Source: Acanthaster planci (Eukaryota > Echinodermata > Asteroidea > Valvatida > Acanthasteridae). From it: a DNA stretch of 64,000 nucleotides. Shown piece after piece: positions 46,501 through 57,009 of this stretch. The position numbers were made by a program, and so were the translations under genes. The number at the start of each line of letters is the position of its first letter. Position 1 is the stretch's first letter. The notes beneath the pieces were generated by a model. It was not told where the DNA came from. It saw only the letters and a program-made list of their open reading frames with translations, and searched no databases. Location: NCBI RefSeq assembly GCF_001949145.1, contig NW_019091357.1:305520-369519 (forward strand). Reading direction: 5' to 3'.

Positions 46501-48502
46501 TTATTTCTCAGCAGACTGTGTTGCCTTTACTATTGTTGACTCTTGGGAGAAAAATGCTTGGCTTTAAAAACTGATTGTATTATTTTCTTGACCCCATTTT
46601 GTGTGTGTGTCTGTTCAGGGTGGACACACCGTCACACCTCTCCCAGGTTGCACCCCGATGAAGCCAGGAGCTGCTGTAAGTTAACTTAATAATTTACTAC
46701 CTACTCCAAGAATTCACTTTAGTGAAAGAAATCAGACAATTTTGAGCTGATTACTTGAATGAAACGTTTTTTTCATGTACCAGTATTTCTTGTCCTACAC
46801 ATTGTTTTGAGATCATTGGTTGTTTTTATTTTCTTGCTGATAGTCTTTCCCGTTCTTTGGCATTGATCCGGCAGTCGTTGATGAGGAGGGTAAAGAACTC
46901 GAAGGAGTTTGTGAAGGATACCTGGTAAGTAAATTGTTCAAAAGATCCAAGTGGTAGAAATTCTGTTGCCATTGGAATCTAAAGAATGATGTCAAATTCT
47001 TGATGTGTGATTTCAACAATAGTTAACAAGGACAGTAATGCCAGGTATGTTTAACTGAAATATATCATAAATTTACGAGGTTACCAAGGAGGTAATCCTT
47101 GCATCTAGAAATGTGCCAAGCAAATTTGTAATTTTTGGATTTCTGCCAATTTGTTTTTTTCCCCCTTAATTTTGATAGGTCTTCAAGAAGCCTTGGCCAG
47201 GTGTAATGAGGACAGTGTACGGGGACCATGAGAGATATGAGAGGACATATTTCAGACAATTCCCTGGCTACTACAAGACTGGAGATGGTAAGATTCTAGC
47301 GTTTTATTCAACAATGCAGCTTTGTTTGAGGATGTTATTCCTCAACTGCAGGTCTTAAGAAGCCTCTCTCCTACCACTGAGGAAAATTCATTGCAGAATA
47401 GGTTGTTTGGCCTGTGCTTGGCTGATAAATAAATTATTTTATAATCAACATGTTGATCTTAAAACTAATCTCTCAACCAGTCAGTCATCATCATTGTTAT
47501 GTTCGAGCAATAAATTCTTGAGACTAGAATTTGAAGATTGAACAAATTGGAGTAACTGTTTTGCCAGGCTGTCGACGGGATGAAGATGGTTACTTCTGGA
47601 TCACTGGCCGGATTGACGACATGTTTAATGTCTCTGGTCATCTACTGAGCACAGCTGAGATTGAAGCTGCCTTGACGGAACATCCAAAATGTGCTGAGGC
47701 AGCCGTTGTATCTTACCCTCACAAGACTAAGGGAGAATGTTGTTACTGCTTCATCACCCTCATTGAGGTAAGGATTAGGAGTGACCAGCCAGTAATGAGT
47801 CCACGTGAGTAAGTGGTGCCTTTCCTTCTTGAGAAAGAGCTGATGTTACGAAAATTTTATGAATTGAATGCATGAAACTCATTCATTGTGAGATTTTTTT
47901 CTTCCAGGGAGCTGAGTTTACGGAGCAGGTTATTCACGAACTTAAAGAACTAGGTAAGGAGATCTGGATCAATTATTGAAGTCCAAGTTTCTTACAGTAA
48001 TAAGTTAATATCTAAATGCAGGAGTTTAACCTCAAAAAACAGTCTCAATTAAGATAAAAAATGTCCAAATGACGTCTAACTGTAACTACCCTAGGCTTAA
48101 AGCAACATGAAACTTGACTTTAGGCTTTTGACTTGTTACATTGACATTGAGTTCAAATGAAGTACCTCTTTGTACCACAAACTGATGACCATAAATGTTT
48201 CATTTTCTTCTTGATACAGGGATTTTTATAATTAGATAAAAATAAGAAGTTTTGTTTGTTTTTCTTTAGTTCGTATCAAAATCGGTCCCTTCGCAGCCCC
48301 TGATGTTCTCCAGAATGCTCCTGGCCTGCCAAAGACACGCTCAGGGAAGATCATGCGTCGTGTTCTGCGTAAGATAGCTCGTAACGACAGGGATCTGGGT
48401 GATGTTAGTACCATGGCAGACTCAACAGTTGTTGACGTACTGTTCAACAACCGACCGGATGTTGAAAAATGGGCCAGTCTGAATAACCAAGTGGTACTGT
48501 AA
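28543..48502 (+). CDS. ACSS2: Acetyl-coenzyme A synthetase, cytosolic/nuclear type (sixteen exons, complete)
   Basis: Exons are 28543-28874, 32016-32107, 33543-33646, 33996-34068, 34977-35052, 43069-43180, 43457-43572, 44474-44666, 45714-45847, 46045-46177, 46619-46675, 46844-46924, 47179-47287, 47568-47767, 47908-47953 and 48270-48502. All junctions are GT-AG and in frame, giving 2091 nt (696 aa; human ACSS2 is 701). The enzyme makes acetyl-CoA from acetate, ATP and CoA via acetyl-AMP. Landmarks are [16 protein letters not shown] near the N-terminus, [17 protein letters not shown], the P-loop-like [11 protein letters not shown] (about 300-311), [24 protein letters not shown] (about 448-457), hinge [12 protein letters not shown] (about 550) and [12 protein letters not shown], whose Lys (about 646) corresponds to the acetylation-regulated catalytic lysine. 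The N-terminus has no mitochondrial presequence, which favours ACSS2 over ACSS1. Intron 5 (8 kb) contains a nested opposite-strand GPCR gene. Confidence 0.96.
29403..29494. repeat. Near-perfect 92-bp foldback (hairpin) in ACSS2 intron 1
   Basis: The sequence from CTACCCCCAGA to TCTGGGGGTAG folds on itself. Pairing base by base gives about 42 Watson-Crick pairs plus one G-T wobble, two single mismatches, one 2x1 internal loop and a three-base CAC loop at 29448-29450. GC content is far above the surroundings. Possibilities are a miniature palindromic transposon, a pre-miRNA-like or siRNA hairpin, or a structured intronic RNA. No target-site duplication is apparent. Confidence 0.9.
34186..34629. 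mobile_element. MITE with TA duplication and CAGTCAAA termini (pogo/Tigger-like)
   Basis: The element begins TA-CAGTCAAACCTGCAG and ends TTTGACTG-TA. Subterminal inverted similarity continues (AGTGACCACCTG against CAGGTGGCCACT). Length is about 440 bp with no coding capacity. The termini and TA target site resemble pogo/Tigger-type elements. It lies in ACSS2 intron 4. Confidence 0.75.
35550..36430 (-). pseudogene. Decayed class A GPCR, paralogue of the intact receptor at 39436-40446
   Basis: Read on the minus strand, fragments in shifting frames line up in order with the intact neighbour. A TM1-like segment ends in ILGN (about 36265). STKIFM then leads to [15 protein letters not shown] and an in-frame TAG exactly where the neighbour has the Trp of TWPFG. 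CCMSI follows (TM3), then IAVTRPLQF, with ERY degraded. After a degraded TM4-TM5 stretch comes an open block, [19 protein letters not shown] (TM6) through [15 protein letters not shown] (TM7), ending at 35550. Several frameshifts and stops rule out a full-length product. It lies in ACSS2 intron 5, antisense to ACSS2. The duplication is old, judging from divergence. Confidence 0.82.
38647..38841. mobile_element. MITE with TA duplication and CACTACTCAAAAA termini (Tc1/mariner-like)
   Basis: The left end is TA-CACTACTCAAAAAATTCAAG. The right end in reverse complement is TA-CACTACTCAAAAATTTAAG. The element is 195 bp long, has no ORF, and lies in ACSS2 intron 5 beside the nested GPCR. The terminal sequence and TA target site are typical of Tc1-like non-autonomous elements. 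Confidence 0.85.
39348..39353 (-). terminator. Candidate poly(A) signal of the nested GPCR gene
   Basis: AATAAA on the minus strand lies 82 bases past the GPCR stop codon. Confidence 0.5.
39436..40446 (-). CDS. Rhodopsin-class (class A) GPCR, intronless, nested in ACSS2 intron 5
   Basis: The predicted protein is 336 aa with seven hydrophobic segments. A short N-terminus carries an N-glycosylation site (NNT at 3-5). TM1 has the conserved GN (IIAGNALSI), TM2 has SLAAYD, the TM3 cysteine is in KLYCSI, and the TM3 end is [14 protein letters not shown] (ERY in place of DRY). TM6 is ICWTPLRVV (CWxP). TM7 is [13 protein letters not shown], where the usual NPxxY reads NVFIY and the proline is missing. 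A basic cytoplasmic tail follows. The overall pattern is a plasma-membrane class A receptor related to amine/peptide-like orphan receptors; the ligand is unknown. It is encoded antisense to ACSS2 within its 8-kb intron, and a dead paralogue lies 3 kb away. The ATG is the first Met before TM1 and the length is typical. Confidence 0.92.
   Translation of the reverse strand: MGNNTDEEPLSPFLIALRTCFVAIVVIMIIAGNALSIAVTRSMPTLADSTKLLMVSLAAYDMLTGVISIPNVIASAFNTWPFGKLYCSINGTVDATCCCMSITLIVLMNAERYIAVTMPFRFSTLCSKQRVITVVLTASIVSLALQICLTYFKEIKIQFEAVLVCDVGFNGTIYEISVLFFLVIIPLVVLTYIYLKLIKLSQNHVVMLNKSKNVENENSFLENKALRAFLVVTILFAICWTPLRVVRIIAAITGETQPTWLTFTAKGFAVCNSFFNVFIYCFFNRSFRQATTRLMARYFLCPKASVAPVTPLTIRDETMKPIVRRKGKPTLISVQL
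42020..42650 (+). mobile_element. Non-LTR retrotransposon fragment, reverse transcriptase N-terminal part
   Basis: A decayed plus-strand frame contains [12 protein letters not shown], a proximal block typical of CR1/Jockey-group elements. After at least one frameshift come SAYR with a following HS and then [11 protein letters not shown], matching reverse-transcriptase blocks 2-3. The catalytic aspartate block and the 3' end are absent. It is 5'- and 3'-truncated and inactive, and lies in ACSS2 intron 5. Confidence 0.8.
46205..46390. repeat. Dispersed repeat, copy 1 (ACSS2 intron 10)
   Basis: It shares ordered words with 52195-52380: AGAAGCA, CCCTCATC, GTTGAAAA, TTGGGAG/CTGGGAG, GTTTATTTTGTTG against GTTCATTGTGTTG, GATGC, and ATTTTGTAGTTGTTTATGAAC against ATTTCATAGTTATTCATGAAC. 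Identity is perhaps two thirds by eye. No coding capacity or terminal repeat was identified. Confidence 0.7.
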
Positions 48503-50600
48503 AGTCCAGTGATCAGTTGTGGAACACCAGAAGCAGATGATATTGGCAATGTTCTTTACTCTCCCTCAACCTTTAAAGGCTACAAGAAGAAATTTTATTG
48601 ATATCTGATGATTTTCGTACTCAATCTTGCAAAGTGAGATTTCCCAACTAATTATCTTGTTCAGCGTTTCACTCGATAATGACAATTGGCAAAGCACAAA
48701 ACTAATTTGGGGACCATTTTACCTCGTATCAGGAAGAATGTTTGCGGAGATTCCAAGCCGTTTATTTTGCAGATGTTCTCTTTTTTTTATACCGGATGAT
48801 TTTCCAGTCAATTCAAGTTACCTTTTATGTAAATTACAAGTCGATTACTTTGAGCTGAAGCCCAGCATTGACGATATTGTTTCCTTTTGTTGCGCAGATT
48901 CCATTCATTTTCAGAACTATTCAGTGTAGAATTTAATGTAAATGATACTAAACCTTAAGCTTTCAGGGAGTATGCTATTTCAGGACAGGATGTATTCTTT
49001 CCTTGTGTTTTTAACTAAATTCTTAATTTTAGCCGATTCTTACTGAAATACTTAGAGAATCATTAAAATGACATGGCCTCCATGTTGAAATCCCCTCAGT
49101 AGTGAAGAAATGAGCTAGGCTGATACCTTGCTCGTGGTGCAAGACCACAGACTCCCGTGATTTGTGCATATGAATCCAATTACATCTACTTCTGTGAATA
49201 CTCCACACTTTTCACCTGCAAACCAGTGTGCCAATGTAACATGTTGGCCCAGTGGTATGTTGTCGTTGGTTAAAACAAGAAGACCTTGTCCATGCTTGGA
49301 ATCCATGGGGAGAAAGCAGAATGATTAAAATAAGACACCTGCTGACAACTTCATGACATTTTTCAATCTTAAGCTCCCTATTCATTTTAAGGAGGGCTTG
49401 GGTTTTGGTGATGGGACTCTGGATCTTCATGTTTACTTTGCTTGTTTACAAACCAGCTTTCAGCAACTGAGCATGGGGAAAAGTAAACAAAGTCATTTTT
49501 CCAGTTTACTTTTTGGTTCTCCTCGCTCAGATGGGATGAACTAATGAAGAATGGTCTTTCATTCCTGTTAACTTGTAATCTTTACAACGGCTCATTCTTT
49601 GCATAAAATACCTATGAATAATTTATTTTGCCACCTTTTCACATTAACAACTCTTATGTCAAGAAGACGACATTTTCCATTGGATGCAATTATCCGGATA
49701 AATTTTGTAGCCTATCAGCATTCAGTGTCGCTGAGAACTGGTGATTTGTGCAGGTCAGCGTTCCATCTTCATTTTATATTTATGAGCTGGAGGACATTTA
49801 AGATCATATGAAATGTTGATAAAATGTCTGAGAATTCAGCTCACATCTGTGAAATATTTTTTGATTTAAGCAAGCAATAAATATTTAGTCTTAGTTACAT
49901 ATGTATCAATCATTCAGCAGTAGTTAATGTGCACGCATTACAGCCAGGACACCAAACATTATTTTTTGTTTTGCCACTGAATTTGACTGTATTCCAGCCT
50001 GATTGGTATCAGGTAGTTGACAATCAAGCACACACTAATTTCTGACTAAAATGAACCTGTCAGTGTACGACCATTTTAATTGATAATGGATATTTAAACT
50101 AAGATTAAAATGAACGTTGGAATAAACCTGTCGTTTGTCACTCATCGGTTCCAGGAACCTGAAACATGTACACACAACTGTTAGTCATTTGTTGGTTTTG
50201 TTTGCAATTTTAATTAAATATTTGTAGAAATGGTTAACAGGACCATGTATGATGTCATTTTTAGAAAGAAATGTAAAACTAATTATAACCCTTTTGATGC
50301 ATGTTTTACATAATTCAATCGACAGTTTACTCAGATGTATACCTCTTTCCTACTAAGAAATATTACACAATTCAATGCCCGTCAATTATTCTATTCAGGT
50401 TAGCCCCAATTGTTAGCCAGTGATTTCTTCTTCAGTTAGCATCACTTTTATATATTTCTGGTTTTAGATGAAATGGTATAGATGTCTGTACTGTCAGTGT
50501 TTCAAACACTGTACAGTGGGAACATTGTTACATTGTGTTAGTTTTCATAAATTGACAACAAAATAAATCAACATGCAGCTTTCATTTATAAAGCAGAGTT
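48503..50600 (+). other. ACSS2 3'UTR region
   Basis: No coding sequence was recognised. AATAAA hexamers at 49876-49881 and 50562-50567 are candidate ends, giving a 3'UTR of 1.4 to 2.1 kb. The gene then runs tail-to-tail into RPA2. Confidence 0.5.
50562..50567 (+). terminator. Candidate poly(A) signal of ACSS2
   Basis: AATAAA in AAAATAAATC. The upstream alternative is 49876-49881. Confidence 0.35.
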
Positions 50601-51207
50601 TGGTTTACATTTATTAGGTTATACGTGTATATCCAATTTGTGAAACATCATTTTTACAAGTATAAAGATGACGTAACTTCTCACAAATGACCCCATTTTG
50701 TTAACGAGGAAAGCAGACTTCTGAAACATCTGGCATGTAATGTACAAGCATGATTGATACACAACAAAAACCAAATCAACATTTCCCAGAAAAGGCCAAG
50801 GCAAATCTTTACAAACGTTGGGTTTTTCCTAGCACTTGGAAAACTTGGTGCAGTTTTAATCTCAAATGCTTACTCTATGTAAAACTTGCCCGATGGCTTT
50901 TGCAGTACTATTGCTAAAGGAAATTCTACTTTAACATTTCAACTAAATCTGATTAACAAGGTGTAATCAGTTTGATAGAAAATGGAATGGAAAAGGTATT
51001 TTCCTCCAGGGTAACCAGTGGAGGACTTGAAGTCAAACAATTTTCACAGTATAAACAAAAGAAGGAGAAAACAAGCATTGATGCACAAGACTAGCGACTG
51101 TCCAAAGTACGATTAATGGAAGTCTGTAAAACCTGGCATGTTAGTAATGTTCAATTGGACAACCTGAATCTTTCTCAGTATTCTTTTATAGGAAAAAACA
51201 CATGTAT

Positions 51208-51324
51208 AGAAGCTTTGTATAGTAGCCATCTTACAGGGCAGTTTTGTTCAAAAGGGTATGAACAAAGGTTTACCTGTGGAACAAAAGAACTGTCCTTCAA
51301 GATGGCTACCATGCAAAGCCTTTA
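51208..51324. mobile_element. Palindromic element between ACSS2 and RPA2
   Basis: AGCTTTGTATAGTAGCCATC near 51211 is repeated inverted near 51300-51320 (reverse complement GGCTTTGCATGGTAGCCATC). Inward of this, ACAGGGCAGTTTTGTT matches AAGGACAGTTCTTTTGTT. Arms of about 40 bp surround a centre of about 35 bp. It is probably a small MITE. Confidence 0.7.
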
Positions 51325-51394
51325 TTGCTGTTCTCTGTAACACAAGCACTCCAAATGGAGACATTCACATGTAGTCTGGAAACTTTTGATGTTA

Positions 51395-51400
51395 TTTATT
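51395..51400 (-). terminator. Candidate poly(A) signal of RPA2
   Basis: AATAAA on the minus strand lies about 240 bases beyond the RPA2 stop codon. Confidence 0.5.
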
Positions 51401-51636
51401 TAATGTGTGCATAAATATAAGTCACAAATACTTATTATCCATTATTCAGATGAAACAGCAGGCTGTGTACAGGGGCTATTTAAAAATGACATCTTGTTGC
51501 TGGTATGTCCGTCCAAAAAGAACATTCCTGGGGCATAACTGTAAAAACACCAGGAATACTTCAAAGAGAGAAGGGGAAAAAGGAAGCGCAGTAACAATTT
51601 TCTGGATGGAAGGTTTGAATTTAATGGGTAGAACTT

Positions 51637-54444
51637 TCAACCGTCAGTTGACTTGAAGTGGTCATCATCTATTGTGGAGTAAATGTGACCCTCATTGCTC
51701 AGGAACTCTAAGGCATCTCTGAAATGAATTAAAAAAAAAAGATTACTTTGGCAAACATTCAATCCTTTCATTTTTAGAGTGTATATTATACTTCTTTGGC
51801 ACTCAAATGTCAACACTCTTGACTCTTGTCTTAACTTTATTCTAGCTTTTACCCTTGATATACATGTTATTGTCACCTTGTCCCCTACCCTATTTGTATC
51901 TTGTCCTCCTGTTTGCCTCACTGTTTACTCACTTGATTTTGTTGTAGGGTGTTCCTTTCAGGCTAGTGGCAAGGAAGTTGATGCTCACACCTTGATCGTC
52001 TGGACACGCTGTGATCAATCTATGCACCTGTGCCAACAAGAATGGAAATACAGAAAAGTGCTGCCAAGTGAAGAGAGAAAATTGGCACAGAAACTACTTA
52101 TTTGGACGTGATTGGTAATGAAGTGATTCAAAATTGAATCCTAAGACAAACTACCCAAATTTGATGCGACTATTTATTTCAACAACTGGGCAGGCCACTA
52201 GAAGCATTATCTGCCTTGAGCAGAAGCATCCCCTCATCGGTTGAAAACAGCGGTGCTGCTGGGAGGGTTCATTGTGTTGATAACGATGCATACTTAACGC
52301 ATACATTTCATAGTTATTCATGAACCAGTGAAGTTTCCACCAAAGGAGCCTCTGTTGGTCCTGCTCAGGGGCCAAAAAGCAACTACCATATTCAGTTACA
52401 CACCTCTGCTTGTACACTGTTCAGCCCATTAGCTGTGGTGACAGCTCCATAGCCAGATGTACTAGCCATTCCACCCTTGGAGGGCGTCATGAACTGGTGA
52501 GTACCAAAGGTTCCACTTGTACTTGCTCCCTGAAAAATAAAACAAAGCAAAAGAAGATTTGAACTAAGGAAAGTACTGAGTAAAGTTGTAACAGAAAGGA
52601 AGAAAATAGACCGCTAGCTGTTTAGTGTCAAAGTGCATGAAATTTTGCTTTGAGTCATTAAAGACTTGAAAGTGAAAAAAAAATGTCTTGATGTAGTTTT
52701 CATGAAATTTGTGGCGTAAGTTTTTCAAGGGGAATTGCCACTTTGATTTGCCAAATGATTTTGAGCCACGAAAGTTTGTCTCATCTTTGTTCACGGATGT
52801 GGGATTCTCAAGTTTTTAGCTCTGACCATCAAGTCTTTTACTTACCAGACTTTTTCTCTTGGTAAGCAGCATGTGTGTGTGGACTGTCTCCAACATGTGT
52901 AGGGTCAACTCATTCAAGTCAGTCAGGGGTTTAATCTTGAATGGAGAGATGCTTCGCTTACCGCCAAACGTACGAATGTTACCAATGACTTTGATGTATG
53001 TGTTCTCACTATATACCTGAGGCTGTAACTCCTCTGGTGTGTTTTCCTGTTTGACAGAACACAATCAATTCTCATATGTGTGAATATTATGGCCCTGTGG
53101 TGTACACATGCCAAAATTACTGTCAAAAGGAGCTATTTCACTGTTTTTTTTCGCTATGTACCTCTTCCCAGGTACTTCCTAGGATGTGCACATCTATGAC
53201 ACTGAAATTCTTACAGTAATTCTGATATTGGTCTAGTAAAATTCTTATCTGTCTCCAACTTACATCGTTATCGATCCACTGTCTAATGTCAAGCAAGGGA
53301 CCTGTTCTGTCATCCACTTTGTACAAAATGTTTGTGGCTGCTATTTCCACCTGACGAATCAGACCAACGATGGACACCTGTTGGGAAAATTGATTATTCC
53401 TGCTAATTATTGAACTGCTAATTAAAGAAACAGGTGAATGACGAGTTGGAGTATTTTTGTTGAAGATTCACCTGATTAATCTCCACTTCTCCAATCTTGA
53501 AATGCTCATCAACCTGTGTGGCTTGCAGGACCTGTGCTATGGTGCAGGGGATCAGGTTCTGAGCTCGCTTAGCCTAAAAGATGACCCCCAAAAAAAAGAT
53601 AAAAAAGAAGAGAAAAACCAATGAAACTTAACTGACAAAGATTAACCACTTGTTGATAATAATTAGTACGACAGATGAACACAGGCACAAAAATGTACAT
53701 GTATTTATATTAGTCAAACTAGAGTTGACGTCTGGCTGGTCTGGTACCTTGGGTCCTCCTGTAGATGGTGAACCAACTTGTCCCATGTTACCTGGAGAGT
53801 TGAAGTAGCCCCCTGCTTGGCTGCTTTGACCCCCATGGTCGCTGAATCCACCTCCATATGAGCCTGTAAATACATCATGTCAAACAGTAAATGAATCCGA
53901 AGGCCCCTATTGACCTATCATAGTACACACAATGAAACTACCGGTACCGGCTTCTAGCCTTGATTTAACATGCTTCATTTTAAACATGTTGAAGGCCCAC
54001 TACATTTGTTTGAAATATTCTTGGGTAAAACCTACAAATAAAACTAAGTGAGTATATTGGACCAGAGGGAAAATTGAACCTCTACTGCCTATGCACAAAT
54101 CTCGTGTCTGACTGAGGAGTTGCCCCAGGCATGCCAGGCCTAGGTCCTTTCTACATGTTCTAATTCATGGTTGAGGAAAACTGTTTCAAAAAAGGGAAGT
54201 AAAATTGGCGATTCATACAGGATTGTACCTAACACATGACACGTCATGTCTCAGTACGCACACGTAATTGAAGACACATGATGTACAGGTTAGCTTTTGT
54301 ACCGTGAACAAAACTGTAGACCCCGAACGACATGATTATGAACGACAAAGTCAAACTATACATGATGAACTATATGATCATAACTTCTGCGATTAAAAAT
54401 GATATCAAAGGTACAGAACAGATACCTCCTTGGTTATTCCACAT
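51637..54444 (-). CDS. RPA2: Replication protein A 32-kDa subunit (eight exons, complete)
   Basis: In transcript order the exons are 54426-54444, 53748-53863, 53472-53573, 53264-53377, 52846-53046, 52404-52529, 51933-52027 and 51637-51718. The chain keeps frame with GT-AG junctions, 855 nt (284 aa; human 270). RPA2 is the middle subunit of the heterotrimeric single-strand DNA-binding complex used in replication, repair and checkpoint signalling. The N-terminus MWNNQGGSYGGGF is the Gly/Ser-rich regulatory region, with an SSQ site that could be a target of PIKK kinases. The OB fold (DBD-D, about 46-185) contains [43 protein letters not shown] and [19 protein letters not shown] linker of about 50 residues precedes the winged-helix domain with [10 protein letters not shown] and the near-invariant [11 protein letters not shown] and DDDHFKSTD end. 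Exon 1 encodes only six codons plus one base. Confidence 0.96.
52195..52380. repeat. Dispersed repeat, copy 2 (RPA2 intron 6)
   Basis: This is the homologue of the copy at 46205-46390, in the same plus-strand orientation. It lies between RPA2 exons 6 and 7. The open frames across it do not correspond to RPA2. Confidence 0.7.
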
Positions 54445-55071
54445 TTTGTACTTGGAACAGCCCCAATCAAACGTTAAATTGTGAAGGCAAGTTGATGAAA
54501 TTGGACGTTAGCCTACGCGAGCAAGGCACATCAAAAACTTTCGGGTTCGCGCGATCAGTCAATATGGCGCGCCATGTCTCCAGCATCTGACCAATCACTG
54601 GACGCGTTACAAATGTTTGGCCTTTATGCTTTCGCAATCAAACTTTTTATCCAAAGAAATTACGAGGCCGCTGTTTCATACCAATTGTGAACAATAAATG
54701 CAGTATGTGTTTATTTCTACCCTTGGTGTGACTTGGAAAGGAGATCTACATGTATTTCGTGACAAAACAATACATTTCATTTATGAATATACAATTTGGA
54801 TAGTAACTAGTCTGGTATCAATAGATTCATGCACTGGAATAGCCTTGGTACCAGACTAATCTACGATTGAATATGCATGATGCATGCTTGCCGGCCAAGC
54901 GCGCATGTCGCGCATACATATACACGTACACAAACAGTATGGTCTGTATGTGCTGTATGTATGCTCGAAGACTAGCTACGAAGAGATTCACTCATTTTCT
55001 GTGACGAGTATTTTTATGCTGCATATAGGTGCTGAACAGAGGGTGCAAGGGAGGACGTTTCACGTCTTAAG
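54445..55071. promoter_or_regulatory. Probable shared upstream region of RPA2 (-) and ECHDC1 (+)
   Basis: A CpG-bearing stretch has GGCGCGCC (about 54565), ACCAATCA (CCAAT box, about 54590) and several GCGC words. A candidate noncoding ECHDC1 exon ends CTTAAG|gtaagt at 55071, a strong donor. If so, the two genes are divergent with starts about 0.5 kb apart. The 55-bp inverted repeat at 54806-54860 lies between them. Confidence 0.45.
54806..54860. repeat. Inverted repeat between RPA2 and ECHDC1
   Basis: ACTAGTCTGGTATCAA pairs with TTGGTACCAGACTAAT, 16-bp arms with two mismatches and a 23-bp loop. Confidence 0.8.
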
Positions 55072-56430
55072 GTAAGTGGCTGACTTTCCAAACTTACAAA
55101 AAATATGGACTGTGATGGGTGATCGCGGCGCGGTGGTTGACTGTACTGGTCAGCAAGTGGAGGATGTAAACAAAGTGCACGTGCTCGAGACGTGACCAGC
55201 GTTGCATTTATGCATTGTGCAAATATGACCAGCTGGATGTCATTGTATTGTTACTTGTGTACACATGTACAGTATAGTGCAAAGTGTAATCATGGTGGAT
55301 AGCCCGTTATATTTAATGAGGGTTGCATGTACAGTAGGCTACATGTAACTCGAACTTCCTGTGGTGGGCCTAGTTTGTTCTTTAAAAAAGTCCAAACATC
55401 TAGGGGCACTGCTGCTGGACTCTCAGTTTATCAGAGCTGAGGGGTACTTTCCAGGTAAATGGTAAGATTCAACTTCACAAATTCTGAAAGTGAGAAACAG
55501 GAAACAGTGTTATGTTCTGGGTTAGGTCCTATTGATGATTATTGTAATTGAGCCTCAGTTCTGTGTAAATTCAACCTGGGCCCAATCCATCATGCTTGAT
55601 TTAATCCTAAAATGTTTTGTTAAATCATGAGTGTGGGTGTTAAATGTTACATGTATTTCTTTTTTTTTTTTTCGTTGGACTATTTTATTTTACATTTCAA
55701 TCAAATCCCACGTAAGAGACATTTGACTGGTTAAAATTGATGTGACCTGTAGGCATTTTAATGTGTGGCTTCATATTAGGCTTCATGGGGCCTGATGTAA
55801 ATTTTTCATGACTTTGGAAGTGTAGCCCTAATTCGGGGGTAAAAAAATAAGTATAAACTCCTCCAAGATTCCTACTATATAGCAGCTCCTACAAGTATAA
55901 GTCACCCTTTCAATGAGCAGAAAGACTGTACATAAGTTTCTGAAGAGGATCATTTAGAAAAAAAGCACAATGGCATTTTGGTTGGCAGTAGTTGCATCAT
56001 TCAAATGTTTTTTTTGGGGTAGATATTAATGCATTTGTATACAAATATTTCCATAACCTTGTATGGTTGCCTCACCTATTCTGATTTTACCTGGCTGAGT
56101 CAACATATGTACAGTGTAGTCCTATGGTGTGTGTAGTTGGGCACTGGTAGTTGTTGGTTGCATATTGTGCTCTCAACTTGAACCCAGGACAAGGTCGTGC
56201 CAGTAACCTTTGCATGTACATGTTGTTACAGTCACTGCTGCGTGCGTAAATGATTTCCTATGAATTGGAAAATGGGTGGCCTACACCGCTAGCTATTTGT
56301 GCCAGCCAATCAGATTGCCTGTTACATGTGGGCTAAGGTCAAATGTATTGTTACCTTCTGATCTAGTTTTTTTTAATGTTAGGTTGGCTGCTGTAGTTTT
56401 GTTGGGTTTCTTGGCAGGTTGTCAAGAAAT

Positions 56431-56578
56431 GATGCAATCATGAGCTATGGCGGCTTACATTAGCATGAGAAATCGTAACCTTTTGAAAGATTTCTGATGA
56501 TGCAATCATGAGCTATGGCGGCTTACATTAGCATGATAAATCGTAACCTTTTGAAAGATTTCTGATGATGCAATCATG
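56431..56578. repeat. Tandem duplication, 68-bp unit
   Basis: Two copies of a 68-bp unit beginning GATGCAATCATGAGC differ at one base (ATGAGAAAT against ATGATAAAT) and are followed by a 12-base start of a third. This is a recent duplication. Confidence 0.92.
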
Positions 56579-57009
56579 TTTGGAAGGAATGAAAGTGTTT
56601 GACTGCAAGTTAAAAAACAATCCTGAGGATTTTTGTCAGTCAGCTTAGGTATGTACAGTTTAATACAAATCTTATTTAATTTAAAATCCAAACATTGCAA
56701 CCACTTCAGGAACTAACCTGAAATTGTGACAATTGAAATTTGTTCAAGTCATTGTTCAATTTAAACAAACAGTGATTAATGTTTGTTTTATAACAAAAAC
56801 TTGCTGGTGGGTGTGACATTGTACAAAACCTATGGCAACTTCTACAGAGTAAATAACACTCTAAAAGTCATGTACATGTAAGAATTGAAAGTCTAGGATA
56901 TTTAAGATATTATTTGACTTGTGTTCCTGCTCAAAGCAATCTGATGACAGTTTGAGTTCTAATTGACAAGGAGCTGTGTTACCCTAACCCATTAGGGCCT
57001 GTTTACTAG

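Noticed and set aside
51779-52111. 110-aa plus-strand open frame
   Set aside because: It is antisense to RPA2 exon 7 and adjoining introns; the minus-strand exon chain explains the conservation.
54541-54560. Second polymerase III B-box (GGTTCGCGCGATC)
   Set aside because: It lacks the closing CC and a matching A-box at tRNA spacing.
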